Origin: TMED69 sp964642505
Lineage (GTDB): Bacteria > Pseudomonadota > Gammaproteobacteria > Ga0077536
Length of the DNA: 15,689 bases
Direction of reading: 5' to 3'
NCBI GenBank assembly: GCA_964642505.1
Contig: CAZXQY010000061.1
Location: 1-15,689 of the forward strand
In this document: positions 6,824-13,824 of the stretch, piece after piece
Numbering within the stretch: the stretch's first letter is position 1
How the letters are laid out: every line of letters starts with the position of its first letter
The notes under the pieces: model-generated
The model's input: only the letters and a program-made list of their open reading frames with translations
Databases searched by the model: none
Told to the model about the DNA's origin: nothing
Translations under genes and position numbers: made by a program

Positions 6824-8002
6824 ATGGTTGACGCAGTTGTTGTTTCCACTGCCCGGACGCCTTTATGTAAGAGCTGGAAGGGTTCCTTGAACATGACGCA
6901 CGGAGCTACGCTCGGAGGCCATGTCGTAAAAGAAGCTCTGGATAGAGCCGGGGTAGAAGCCGATTCAGTTGAAGATGTCATTATGGGCTGTGCGAATCCA
7001 GAGGGCGCGACTGGACATAACATTGCTCGGCAGATAGCTTTGCGAGCGGGACTACCGGTTAGCACGTCAGGCATGACCGTTAACAGATTCTGTTCTTCAG
7101 GTCTGCAGACCGTTGCATTAGCGGCTCAGCGAGTGATCTCGGGTGAGGCTGAGGTTTTCGTAGCTGGAGGAGTCGAGTCGATATCTTGCGTGCAAAATGA
7201 AATGAATTCGCATTTTACTCACGAAAAATGGCTGGCGGAAAAAAAGCCAGAAATTTACTGGAGTATGTTACAAACTGCTGAGCAAGTTGCTTCTCGGTAT
7301 AAGATTTCCCGTGACGATCAGGATCACTACGGCGTTCAGAGCCAGCAAAGAGCTTCTGCTGCAAGAGAATCCGGAAAATTTGATGATGAGATCGCGCCCA
7401 TATCAACTGTCATGAAAATAATAGACAGGGATACAGGGGTAGAAAGCGAAAAAGAAGTTACTGTCAGTCAGGACGAAGGAATTAGGCCGGACACCACTTT
7501 TGAGGGGGTTTCTCAAATAAAGCCAGCACTCGAGGGCGGAGTCATAGCTGCTGGTAACGCTAGTCAATTTTCGGATGGGGCAGCTGCTCAAGTCATAATG
7601 AGCGACCGCCTAGCTTCAGCTCGTGGAATTGAACCTATGGGAATATTTAGGGGCTTCGCCGTTGCGGGTTGTGAACCTGATGAGATGGGTATTGGTCCGG
7701 TTTTTGCGATTCCTAAGTTACTTAAGCTGTCAGGGAAAAAAGTGGAGGACATCGACTTATGGGAGCTCAATGAAGCCTTTGCCGTGCAGGTTCTCTACTG
7801 TCGAGAGCAATTGGGAATCTCTAATGACATACTCAATGTGGACGGAGGCTCTATTGCTGTTGGCCATCCCTATGGAATGACTGGTAGCCGATTAGTTGGA
7901 CATGCCCTGATAGAAGGAAAAAGGCGAGGAGCAAAAAATGTAGTTGTTACCATGTGTATAGGTGGAGGAATGGGGGCAGCAGGACTTTTCGAAGTGTGCT
8001 AA
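6824..8002 (+). CDS. Thiolase (acetyl-CoA acyltransferase / acetyltransferase family)
   Basis: Thiolytic cleavage of a 3-ketoacyl-CoA to acetyl-CoA (or propionyl-CoA) and a shortened acyl-CoA, or the reverse condensation; cytoplasmic. The 392-residue length is typical of the family. All three active-site elements are present: the acyl-carrying Cys90 in VNRFCSSGLQT, His348 in GHPYGMTGSR, and the acid/base Cys378 in MCIGGGMGAAG. Also typical are STARTPLCKSWKG near the N-terminus, the GNASQFSDGAAA segment (which often has GN(S/A)S..DGAAA) and LWELNEAFA. These fit a degradative FadA/FadI-like or acetyl-CoA C-acyltransferase type rather than a sterol-carrier thiolase. It begins a six-gene same-strand run, and DUF1329 starts 21 bases after its stop. 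That setting suggests a dedicated catabolic pathway rather than general beta-oxidation, because no FadB or acyl-CoA dehydrogenase gene is present. Confidence 0.95.
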   Translation: MVDAVVVSTARTPLCKSWKGSLNMTHGATLGGHVVKEALDRAGVEADSVEDVIMGCANPEGATGHNIARQIALRAGLPVSTSGMTVNRFCSSGLQTVALAAQRVISGEAEVFVAGGVESISCVQNEMNSHFTHEKWLAEKKPEIYWSMLQTAEQVASRYKISRDDQDHYGVQSQQRASAARESGKFDDEIAPISTVMKIIDRDTGVESEKEVTVSQDEGIRPDTTFEGVSQIKPALEGGVIAAGNASQFSDGAAAQVIMSDRLASARGIEPMGIFRGFAVAGCEPDEMGIGPVFAIPKLLKLSGKKVEDIDLWELNEAFAVQVLYCREQLGISNDILNVDGGSIAVGHPYGMTGSRLVGHALIEGKRRGAKNVVVTMCIGGGMGAAGLFEVC

Positions 8003-8007
8003 ATATC

Positions 8008-8014
8008 GGTGGAG
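8008..8014 (+). promoter_or_regulatory. Shine-Dalgarno that decides the DUF1329 start
   Basis: GGTGGAG directly after the thiolase stop, 9 bases before GTG 8024. It overlaps the alternative in-frame GTG at 8009, which has no ribosome binding site of its own, so 8024 is the better start. Confidence 0.5.
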
Positions 8015-8023
8015 AAATATAAG

Positions 8024-9337
8024 GTGCGCTGCTTGGTATTGCTAGCATTATCTTTTGGAACTCTAGTAGGGTCGGAGAATGTCGTTGGGAGTAGCTTCCA
8101 AGCCGTTGAAGAATGGTTAGAACGTCATGCTAACGCTCCAGTTGATGGAATAGTCGGAGGAACTTACAACCGTGAGAAATTGGCTGAGTTCTCAAAATAT
8201 ATTCCTCCGGGGTTCATTAATGTCTTCGACTTTAATGAACTCGAGATAAAATTAGTTGCTACGCGAACCTATCGAAAGCACAGCAGTTTTGATAAAGCGA
8301 CTAAAAAGTTTGAGGGTCAAGCCCAATTGCAAAAGGATGGACAGCTAATAAATTACACTGCAGGACAACCTTTTTCTCGTGCCCAGATTGGGGAAGCTCA
8401 GCCAGATGCAGCAGGAACGATGGTTGCTTGGAATAATGTGCATAGATGGCAACACTATGGCTATAGGGTTGAAAATGCTTTGGCATATATTCGCCCGACA
8501 GAACGTGATTCTTCCCGAAATTTGTTGAAGGGTATGGACGGGGGAGGGGATGTATTTCGTGATGTAACGATGTTTTATCAGAGGGTTTATTTGTCGGGCT
8601 TAGCCGGCGAAGCTGACAATAACTATCGGTTAGACGCGGACGGTAGCGATAAATATCTGTACAAAGAATACATGGAAATGTACTCCCCTTTTGATATGGC
8701 TGGGATGAAGTTTGTTCTTGAGAGGCCAGTAGATCAGAAGCAAGGTGATCAAATTAATTCCTATTTACCGACTGAGCGGCGAGTGAGAAGGTTATCGGCA
8801 AAAGAGAGGGCTGATAGTTATATTGGAACTAACTGGACTTTCGATGATTTTGAGGGATGGTCAGGGATGGTGATTGACAACGTTTGGAAATTACTAGGTG
8901 AGAAAGTTGTTCCTCACGTTTTGAATTCCGAACACGATAGTCCCAGATTTCACGGACCTATGAGTACGATTCCAAAAGACAGATGGCAGTTAAGATCGTG
9001 TTATGTAGTCGAAGCAATCCCGAAGTGGGAAGGACATCCTTATAGTCGCCGTATCATTTTTGTTGATCAGGAAAATTTCTCTATACCTATGACGTTAGCT
9101 TTCAATCGCGATGGAGTATTGTGGAAGGTCTTTGTCACGACCTACCAAAAAGATTCCGACGGACCTGAGCCGACGGTGGCTCAGTCCTTACCTAGGTGGC
9201 GGGGCTCGGTGGCGTTTAATCTGATTGACGGTTCGGCGAATGTGAGTCCTGCAATGGGCCCGACAGATTTTCCTGAAGTTAAAGCGTCCACTGTACGTAA
9301 ACTGTTCAGTGTCAGTAATTTAACGGGTGGACGGTAA
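8024..9337 (+). CDS. DUF1329 family envelope protein, secreted
   Basis: Function not established for the family; DUF1329 proteins have a predicted LolA/LolB-like fold, and I recall them beside outer-membrane DUF1302 proteins and RND-type exporters in bacteria that use hydrophobic substrates. From GTG 8024 there are 437 residues. The N-terminus (VRCLVLLALSFGTLVGS) is a short Sec-type signal without a lipobox Cys, so the mature protein should be periplasmic. Family-like segments are YTAGQPF early, MVAWNNVHRWQHYGY, SYLPTERRVRRLSA, the acidic WTFDDFEGWSG and WKLLGEKVV, and near the end SRRIIFVDQENF. An upstream in-frame GTG at 8009 would add five residues. The end overlaps the next gene by one base (TAATG), strong evidence for translation coupling. 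The usual DUF1302 and RND neighbours are not in the window. Confidence 0.82.
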   Translation: MRCLVLLALSFGTLVGSENVVGSSFQAVEEWLERHANAPVDGIVGGTYNREKLAEFSKYIPPGFINVFDFNELEIKLVATRTYRKHSSFDKATKKFEGQAQLQKDGQLINYTAGQPFSRAQIGEAQPDAAGTMVAWNNVHRWQHYGYRVENALAYIRPTERDSSRNLLKGMDGGGDVFRDVTMFYQRVYLSGLAGEADNNYRLDADGSDKYLYKEYMEMYSPFDMAGMKFVLERPVDQKQGDQINSYLPTERRVRRLSAKERADSYIGTNWTFDDFEGWSGMVIDNVWKLLGEKVVPHVLNSEHDSPRFHGPMSTIPKDRWQLRSCYVVEAIPKWEGHPYSRRIIFVDQENFSIPMTLAFNRDGVLWKVFVTTYQKDSDGPEPTVAQSLPRWRGSVAFNLIDGSANVSPAMGPTDFPEVKASTVRKLFSVSNLTGGR

Positions 9338-10059
9338 TGAATGTCGCCTTGGTATTGGGCGTGGGCCCCGACAGAGGCATGGGTGCTCAGTTATGTAAAA
9401 GGTTTGCTGCGCGGAGACTACATGTCGTTGTATCCGGTCGGACTAAAGATACTTTAGACTGCGTTGTAAGGGCCATCGAAAAGGAAGGAGGGTCGGCAAG
9501 CTCGATGGTTGCTGACGCTACCCGCGAACATGAGGTCAAGGAGCTATTCAGTAGAGCTGAAGAGAAAGGAAATATTGACTTGGCTGTTTATAATGCAGGA
9601 AATAATACTCCTGGTTCGCTGCAAGACATGACGGCCCAGTATTTTGAAGATGCCTGGCGGGTATGTTGTTATGGTGGATTTCTTTTTGGAAGGGAAGCCG
9701 CACGTATTATGACATCAAAGGGCAGCGGTACAATTATATTTACCGGGGCAAGTGCGTCATTACGAGGGCGAGCGGGTTTCGGGGCGTTTAATTCCTCCAA
9801 AGCGGGATTGCGAGGATTCGCTCAGGCTTTGGCTAAGGAATGTGGGCCACAGGGTATTCACGTGGGTCACGTCGTGATTGACGGCGCTATAAATGGTGAG
9901 AAAGTAACCAAGAAATATCCGGAATTTGTGAAGAAGGTAGGTAATGATCGACTGATCCAAATCGAATCCATAGTCGACGCTTATGAATTCTTATGGAAAC
10001 AGCCTGTAACTGGATGGTCTTTTGAAGTAGACGTGAGGACTGCTTCCGAACCTTGGTAA
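9337..10059 (+). CDS. Short-chain dehydrogenase/reductase (SDR) with Phe in place of the catalytic Tyr
   Basis: A 240-residue Rossmann protein of the classical SDR type, cytoplasmic. The nucleotide-binding loop is GVGPDRGMG (residues 8-16), NAGN is at 86-89 and a catalytic-region Ser at 139 (GASASLRG). The usual YxxxK is FNSSK (151-155), so Lys155 is kept but the proton-donating Tyr is Phe151. The following segment, ALAKECGPQGIHVGHVVIDG, resembles a subgroup of SDRs that I recall also carrying F at this place, so the change is probably a subfamily trait rather than damage. It may bind NAD(P) without normal alcohol/ketone chemistry, or use another proton donor. The start overlaps the DUF1329 stop by one base. 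Its place between DUF1329 and a cupin points to the same pathway as the thiolase. Confidence 0.9.
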   Translation: MNVALVLGVGPDRGMGAQLCKRFAARRLHVVVSGRTKDTLDCVVRAIEKEGGSASSMVADATREHEVKELFSRAEEKGNIDLAVYNAGNNTPGSLQDMTAQYFEDAWRVCCYGGFLFGREAARIMTSKGSGTIIFTGASASLRGRAGFGAFNSSKAGLRGFAQALAKECGPQGIHVGHVVIDGAINGEKVTKKYPEFVKKVGNDRLIQIESIVDAYEFLWKQPVTGWSFEVDVRTASEPW

Positions 10060-10087
10060 AAATATTTTAGAAGTTTAGGGTAAAAAT

Positions 10088-10093
10088 GGGGGA
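10088..10093 (+). promoter_or_regulatory. Shine-Dalgarno sequence of the cupin gene
   Basis: GGGGGA, 7 bases before ATG 10101, in the 41-base spacer after the SDR gene. It supports the chosen start. Confidence 0.5.
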
Positions 10094-10100
10094 ACTTTAG

Positions 10101-10559
10101 ATGTCACTACCACAAGATATATCACCGATTAATTCAGAACTAATGGACACGTTGGTTAAGTTTAACGAGGATGAATGGATTCCTCAGCCTTTTGATCCAG
10201 AGCGCGCTTTCATACGGATTTTGTGGATAGGGGCTGAAGGAGGAAACTGGGCAGTTCATTTTAGATGGTTGAAAGGGTTTACAGCCCCGCAACACAAGCA
10301 TCTTTCGGCCTCGCACACTTATATTTTGACCGGAAAATTGCAAGTTAGAGATGGCACCTTAGATGCTGGCGATTATGTGTACGAACCTAATGGAATGATA
10401 CATGGAGCTACCACTGCTCTCGAGGATACGGAATACCTTTTTATTTGTAATGGCCCGATCTTGTTTTTTGACGACGATGGTTTTACATCCTATTTGGGGT
10501 GGGAGGAGCTCCTTCGCTTAAAAGAAGCACATAAAACAAGTACGCCAAACGCTGCTTAG
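10101..10559 (+). CDS. Cupin-domain protein, possible dioxygenase (dihydroxyacetophenone dioxygenase/ChrR-like)
   Basis: A 152-residue single-cupin protein, no signal peptide. Cupin motif 2 is exact: G90-x5-P96-x-G98-x2-H101. Motif 1 is G59-x5-H65-x-H67-x4-H72-x5-G78, with His72 where cupins usually have Glu. The predicted metal site is thus all-histidine (H65, H67, H72, H101). A three- or four-His site occurs in several Fe(II) or Ni/Zn cupins, including thiol dioxygenases, and ChrR-like cupins bind zinc. The general pattern (VHFRWLKG, then HKH, GDYVYEPNG.IHGATT) reminds me of 2,4'-dihydroxyacetophenone dioxygenase-like cupins, which cleave a C-C bond; this is recall, not a search result. If right, it would suit an aromatic or diketone substrate in this cluster. 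The next gene starts 14 bases after its stop. Confidence 0.85.
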   Translation: MSLPQDISPINSELMDTLVKFNEDEWIPQPFDPERAFIRILWIGAEGGNWAVHFRWLKGFTAPQHKHLSASHTYILTGKLQVRDGTLDAGDYVYEPNGMIHGATTALEDTEYLFICNGPILFFDDDGFTSYLGWEELLRLKEAHKTSTPNAA

Positions 10560-10573
10560 ACAGAATTTTTGTG

Positions 10574-11209
10574 ATGAAACTATATTGGTTTAGAGTCGCA
10601 CCTAGTCCTACCCGTGTAAGGTTATATATTGGCGAAAAAAAAGCGGCTGGTGCAAATATAGAAATAGAGCCGGTTGTAATTAAGATTGTCAAAGGGGAAG
10701 GACAAACACCGGAATTTCTGAGTAAGAACCCGTTTGGTACGGTTCCGGTTCTCGAATTGGAAGATGGTTTCAAAATAAAAGAGTCTTTGGCGATAATCGA
10801 ATTTCTGGAGCAGAGTTTTCCGGACCCGGCAATGTGGGGAACTTCTTTGAGAAAGCAGATAAGGAACAGAGAGATAGAACGAATTGTCGAAATGAGATTT
10901 CTGGAGTCCGTGTCCCGCTATATACATGCTACGCAATCTCCGTTAGGATTGCCGCCGAATCAGGCGGTGGCCGATGATGCGCTGGCCAGTTTGCCGGAAG
11001 CTATGGTTTTTTTGGAGGAACTATTTTCCGACGGCCGTAGATTTCTCTGTGGAGATACTGTGTCTGTTGCTGATTGCACCATGCAGGCAGGAATGCAATT
11101 TGCCAGGTTTGCAAAATTGAATCTAGAGCTGGGGAAATATCCTAATATTCAATCTTGGGATTTATTCTATCGAGGACGGCAGGAGATTGCTGATATTCTG
11201 GTAGTTTAA
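10574..11209 (+). CDS. Glutathione S-transferase family protein
   Basis: A 211-residue two-domain GST. The thioredoxin-like N-terminal domain (about 1-80) has Ser11 in APSPTRVRL, at the place of the glutathione-activating Ser/Cys, the cis-Pro in GTVPVLE (Val57-Pro58), and the gamma-Glu-binding Glu70-Ser71 in KESLAIIEFLE. The C-terminal domain is all-alpha, with FLCGDTVSVADCTM holding the conserved N-capping Asp, and ends in LGKYPNIQSW. GSTs conjugate glutathione, reduce or isomerise substrates; in degradation clusters they include dehalogenases, maleylpyruvate/maleylacetoacetate isomerases and beta-etherases. I cannot choose among these. GTG at 10571 directly precedes ATG 10574; neither has a clear ribosome binding site, so translation may depend on the cupin gene upstream, 14 bases away. 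Confidence 0.9.
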   Translation: MKLYWFRVAPSPTRVRLYIGEKKAAGANIEIEPVVIKIVKGEGQTPEFLSKNPFGTVPVLELEDGFKIKESLAIIEFLEQSFPDPAMWGTSLRKQIRNREIERIVEMRFLESVSRYIHATQSPLGLPPNQAVADDALASLPEAMVFLEELFSDGRRFLCGDTVSVADCTMQAGMQFARFAKLNLELGKYPNIQSWDLFYRGRQEIADILVV

Positions 11210-11259
11210 AATTTTATTATTCTGAGCAATGTCGCAATTTTTCGTTATTGTTTATTATC

Positions 11260-11263
11260 GGAG
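11260..11263 (+). promoter_or_regulatory. Shine-Dalgarno that decides the glutaredoxin-fusion start
   Basis: GGAG, 5 bases before ATG 11269. An upstream in-frame TTG at 11248 has no such site, so the ATG is preferred. It also places the CGFS motif near residue 33, as in other monothiol glutaredoxins. Confidence 0.5.
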
Positions 11264-11268
11264 TACTC

Positions 11269-12199
11269 ATGGAAAACACACAAGAACCGTTTGAGAAAAT
11301 CAACGCGGAATTGGCTAAAGACAAGGTCGTTCTGTTTATGAAAGGGGGAAGAACGAATCCCAAGTGCGGTTTCTCAGCCAAGGTGGTAGGAATGCTCGAT
11401 AGTTTGCTTGAGTATTACCATACTGTCGATGTTTTGGAAGACGCTTCTATAAGGGGCGATATAAAATTGTTTTCTGATTGGCCGACCATTCCCCAACTAT
11501 ACATAGATAAAGAGTTTATTGGAGGCTGTGATTTAGTCGAAAATATCTATAATAGCGGAGAGCTGCATCAACGATTAGGGATCTCCGAATCTGATCCGAA
11601 ATTACTTCCTCATATACGTCTCAGCGATGAAGCTACCAAAGTAATAAAACAGGCTCTGGTGGAATCGGAAGGTAATGTCGTGCACTTAATTATTGACAAG
11701 GATTTTAATCATGATTTTCAGATCGCTCCAAAGGATAAAAGAAAATATATAGTTTTATCTAATGGCATTGAATTTTATCTCGATGATGGTTCACTTGGGA
11801 GAGCGTCGGGTTTGGAAATAGATATGGTAGATAGTTCTGAAGGTTATGGTTTCAAAATATCCAATCCTAATGTCCGGGCCAAGTTCCAAGAAATTAATGT
11901 CGAAGATTTTAAAGCGGTAATGGACAGCGAAGAAAAATTTTATCTATTCGATGTAAGAACCCTGGAAGAACGGGGAATAGCCAGTATTGAAGGTTCTCTA
12001 TTTCTCGACGAAGCGGCGATTGACTTAATTAACAAGACGGACCGAGATACCCGTATGATTTTCTTTTGTCATTCAGGGGTTAGAAGCGCAGAAGCGGCGA
12101 AGTATTTTTTTGAACAAGGATTCGTCGGAGCNNNNNNNNNNGGTAGGTGGTATAGATGCCTGGTCGGTAAAAGTAGATCCAATGGTTCCCAGATACTAG
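11269..12199 (+). CDS. Grx4-type monothiol glutaredoxin fused to a Cys-less IscA-like domain and a rhodanese (interrupted by an assembly gap)
   Basis: Three domains are visible. Residues 1-105 are a CGFS glutaredoxin: CGFS at 33-36, WPTIPQLY and GGCD (Cys87), the glutathione and [2Fe-2S]-binding elements of the Grx4/GrxD family. Residues 115-202 resemble an A-type carrier (IRLSDEA start, then GLEIDMVDSSEGYGFKISNPN), but have none of the three Fe-S cysteines. Residues about 205-310 are a rhodanese with FDVRTLEE (Asp228) and the sulfur-accepting Cys267 in FFCHSGVRSAEAA. The N run at 12132-12141 then breaks the frame. After it, bases 12143-12199 read VGGIDAWSVKVDPMVPRY then TAG, a textbook rhodanese C-terminus, but one frame off; the naive frame instead ends at 12210. 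A real gap length divisible by three would restore it, giving about 310 residues. Predicted to join Fe-S carrier and persulfide functions. 59 bases separate it from the GST gene. Confidence 0.85.
12132..12141. other. Run of ten N bases (assembly gap) inside the glutaredoxin-rhodanese gene
   Basis: Ten undetermined bases, a size that scaffolding programs often use as a placeholder. The coding frames on either side do not join with ten bases but do with 9 or 12. Aligning by memory to rhodanese C-termini (GF, about seven residues, GGIDAW), nine bases fit best. The two flanks clearly belong to one gene, so the scaffold join looks right. Confidence 0.9.
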
Positions 12200-12230
12200 C
12201 GATTGGGTAGTGGGGGCGGATTCTGTCGGG

Positions 12231-13811
12231 CTACATTAAGGCCTGCCGAATGTCGCCTAATATTTCGGTGAAATAAGAAGTAAATTGTGCGCCGGCTACC
12301 CCGTCTATCACGCGATGGTCGTATGATAAAGTAATTGGCAACATGAGTCTGGGTACAAATGTACCGTTGTCCCAAACGGGACTCATCCTCGATGGCGAAA
12401 CTCCGAGTATTGCTACTTCCGGCACGTTTATTACCGGTGTGAAGCTCGTACCAGATAGGCTACCAAGGTTCGAAATTGTGAAAGTACCTCCTTGAAGCTC
12501 CTTGGGAGAAATCTTATTGTCTCTCGCCTTACTGGCTAGTTCTTGAATTTCGCCGGCTATTTCTATTATCCCTTTTTTTTCAACATTTCTAATTACGGGG
12601 ACGATTAATCCCTTTGAAGTATTCACAGCGATGCCTATATTAATATATTTTTTTTGGGTGAGACTCGCACCATCACGGTTCAATGAAGAATTGAATCTGG
12701 GGAATCGATTTAAAGTATTCGCGCAGGCCTTAACTATGAACGCCAATAAAGTTAATTTTATTTTTTTATTGCCTATTTGGTCCAATTTAGATCGTCGAAA
12801 GCGCTCGAGCTCGGTGATGTCTGCTTCGTCCATTTGAAAAACGTGGGGAGCAGTTATCCAACTACGGTGTAAATTTTGGCCGGTTAATTTTTGAATTTTA
12901 TTCAGCTCTATTTGCTCAGTTTCTCCAAACTGGCTATAGTCAATTTCTGGGGTTTCGGCTATTTTAAAAAAATTCTTGTCACCCTCTTCCTTCTTTCTCA
13001 TTTGGTTCTTCACGTAGTTCTGCACATCTTCGTGTAGAATTCGGGATTTTTTTCCAGAGCCGCGAATTTTCGCAATTTCAACGCCCAATTCTCTAGCGAA
13101 CTTTCGAACGGATGGGCTGGCATGAACGATTGTGGAGGTATTTTCACTAGTAGATCTAAGCCTATTGTCCGTACTGCCTTCTTTTACTTCACCGTGTTCA
13201 AGTTTTTGTGCTGCAGGTGATGTGTCTGGAATCTGATGAGGGCTTGAGGTAGGTTGTTCGTCTCTAACGGTAATTATTGCTATTAGGTCGCCTTCACCGA
13301 CCTTATCTCCAAGGAGAACGCAGATTTTATTGATTACTCCTTTTTTAGGAGAAGGCAGATCCATTGTTGCTTTATCACTTTCCAAAGTGACGATGGGTTC
13401 TTCGATATCAATCGGTTCACTCTCAGACACTAATATATCGATTATGTCTACTTCGTCGAAGTCCCCAATATCGGGTACTCGGACTTCGATCGTGTTTTCG
13501 GTTACTTTGCCGGGCAGGTCAGTTCGATTTCCTTCTTCAACATGATGACCGTCCGATTCCGAAGAAGGTGCTTGCTGTCGATCAGCCTCTTCTATTTCAA
13601 AGATTTTGTCGCCTTCATTCACTTTATCCCCCACGCTTACAAGCACTTCGTTAATTTTCCCAGTAATCGGGGCGGGGATATCCATAGTGGCTTTGTCGCT
13701 CTCCAAGGTCAAAAGTGGGGTTTCTAGTGACACGTGGTCCCCCTTAGAAACTAGTATTTCTATTACGTCCACTTCTTCAAAGTCGCCTATGTCGGGTACA
13801 AGTACTTCCAT
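12231..13811 (-). CDS. aceF: Pyruvate dehydrogenase E2, dihydrolipoamide acetyltransferase, with two lipoyl domains
   Basis: Core of the pyruvate dehydrogenase complex: takes the acetyl group from E1 on a lipoyl arm and passes it to CoA. The 526 residues read as lipoyl domain 1 (about 1-75, lipoyl Lys40 in ESDKATMD), an acidic/Ser-rich linker, lipoyl domain 2 (about 108-182, Lys147, same ESDKATMD), a second linker, the peripheral-subunit-binding domain (about 229-267, HASPSVRKFARELGV), and the catalytic domain (about 295-526). The active site DHRVIDG gives His499 and Asp503. E. coli AceF has three lipoyl domains; two are common in other proteobacteria. The linkers here are charged rather than the usual Ala/Pro-rich type. 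It starts 13 bases after the aceE stop, so E1 and E2 form an operon. No lpd gene follows: the convergent glutaredoxin-fusion gene is next. Confidence 0.97.
   Translation of the reverse strand: MEVLVPDIGDFEEVDVIEILVSKGDHVSLETPLLTLESDKATMDIPAPITGKINEVLVSVGDKVNEGDKIFEIEEADRQQAPSSESDGHHVEEGNRTDLPGKVTENTIEVRVPDIGDFDEVDIIDILVSESEPIDIEEPIVTLESDKATMDLPSPKKGVINKICVLLGDKVGEGDLIAIITVRDEQPTSSPHQIPDTSPAAQKLEHGEVKEGSTDNRLRSTSENTSTIVHASPSVRKFARELGVEIAKIRGSGKKSRILHEDVQNYVKNQMRKKEEGDKNFFKIAETPEIDYSQFGETEQIELNKIQKLTGQNLHRSWITAPHVFQMDEADITELERFRRSKLDQIGNKKIKLTLLAFIVKACANTLNRFPRFNSSLNRDGASLTQKKYINIGIAVNTSKGLIVPVIRNVEKKGIIEIAGEIQELASKARDNKISPKELQGGTFTISNLGSLSGTSFTPVINVPEVAILGVSPSRMSPVWDNGTFVPRLMLPITLSYDHRVIDGVAGAQFTSYFTEILGDIRQALM
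13266..13811 (-). repeat. Tandem lipoyl-domain duplication within aceF
   Basis: Two copies of about 225 bases (13587-13811 and 13266-13490) encode lipoyl domains that share VPDIGDF, LVS, TLESDKATMD and GDKV.EGD in the same order. The likeness is visible in the DNA too, around the lipoyl Lys codon. It is an internal domain duplication, ordinary for E2 genes. Confidence 0.85.
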
Positions 13812-13824
13812 GTCTATAATCTTC

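Noticed and set aside
8009..8011. GTG start for the DUF1329 gene
   Set aside because: It lies inside the Shine-Dalgarno GGTGGAG that serves GTG 8024, and has no site of its own.
10060..10085. AAAATATTTT palindrome after the SDR gene as an operator or terminator
   Set aside because: Short, purely AT and likely by chance in AT-rich spacer; no T run or second copy.
12142..12210. C-terminal tail GRWYRCLVGKS of the glutaredoxin fusion in the naive frame
   Set aside because: An artefact of the ten-N gap; the adjacent frame gives the proper rhodanese ending and stops at 12199.
13266..13811. Duplicated lipoyl domains as an assembly duplication
   Set aside because: The copies differ at many positions and have different linkers, so they are a true domain repeat as in other E2 proteins.
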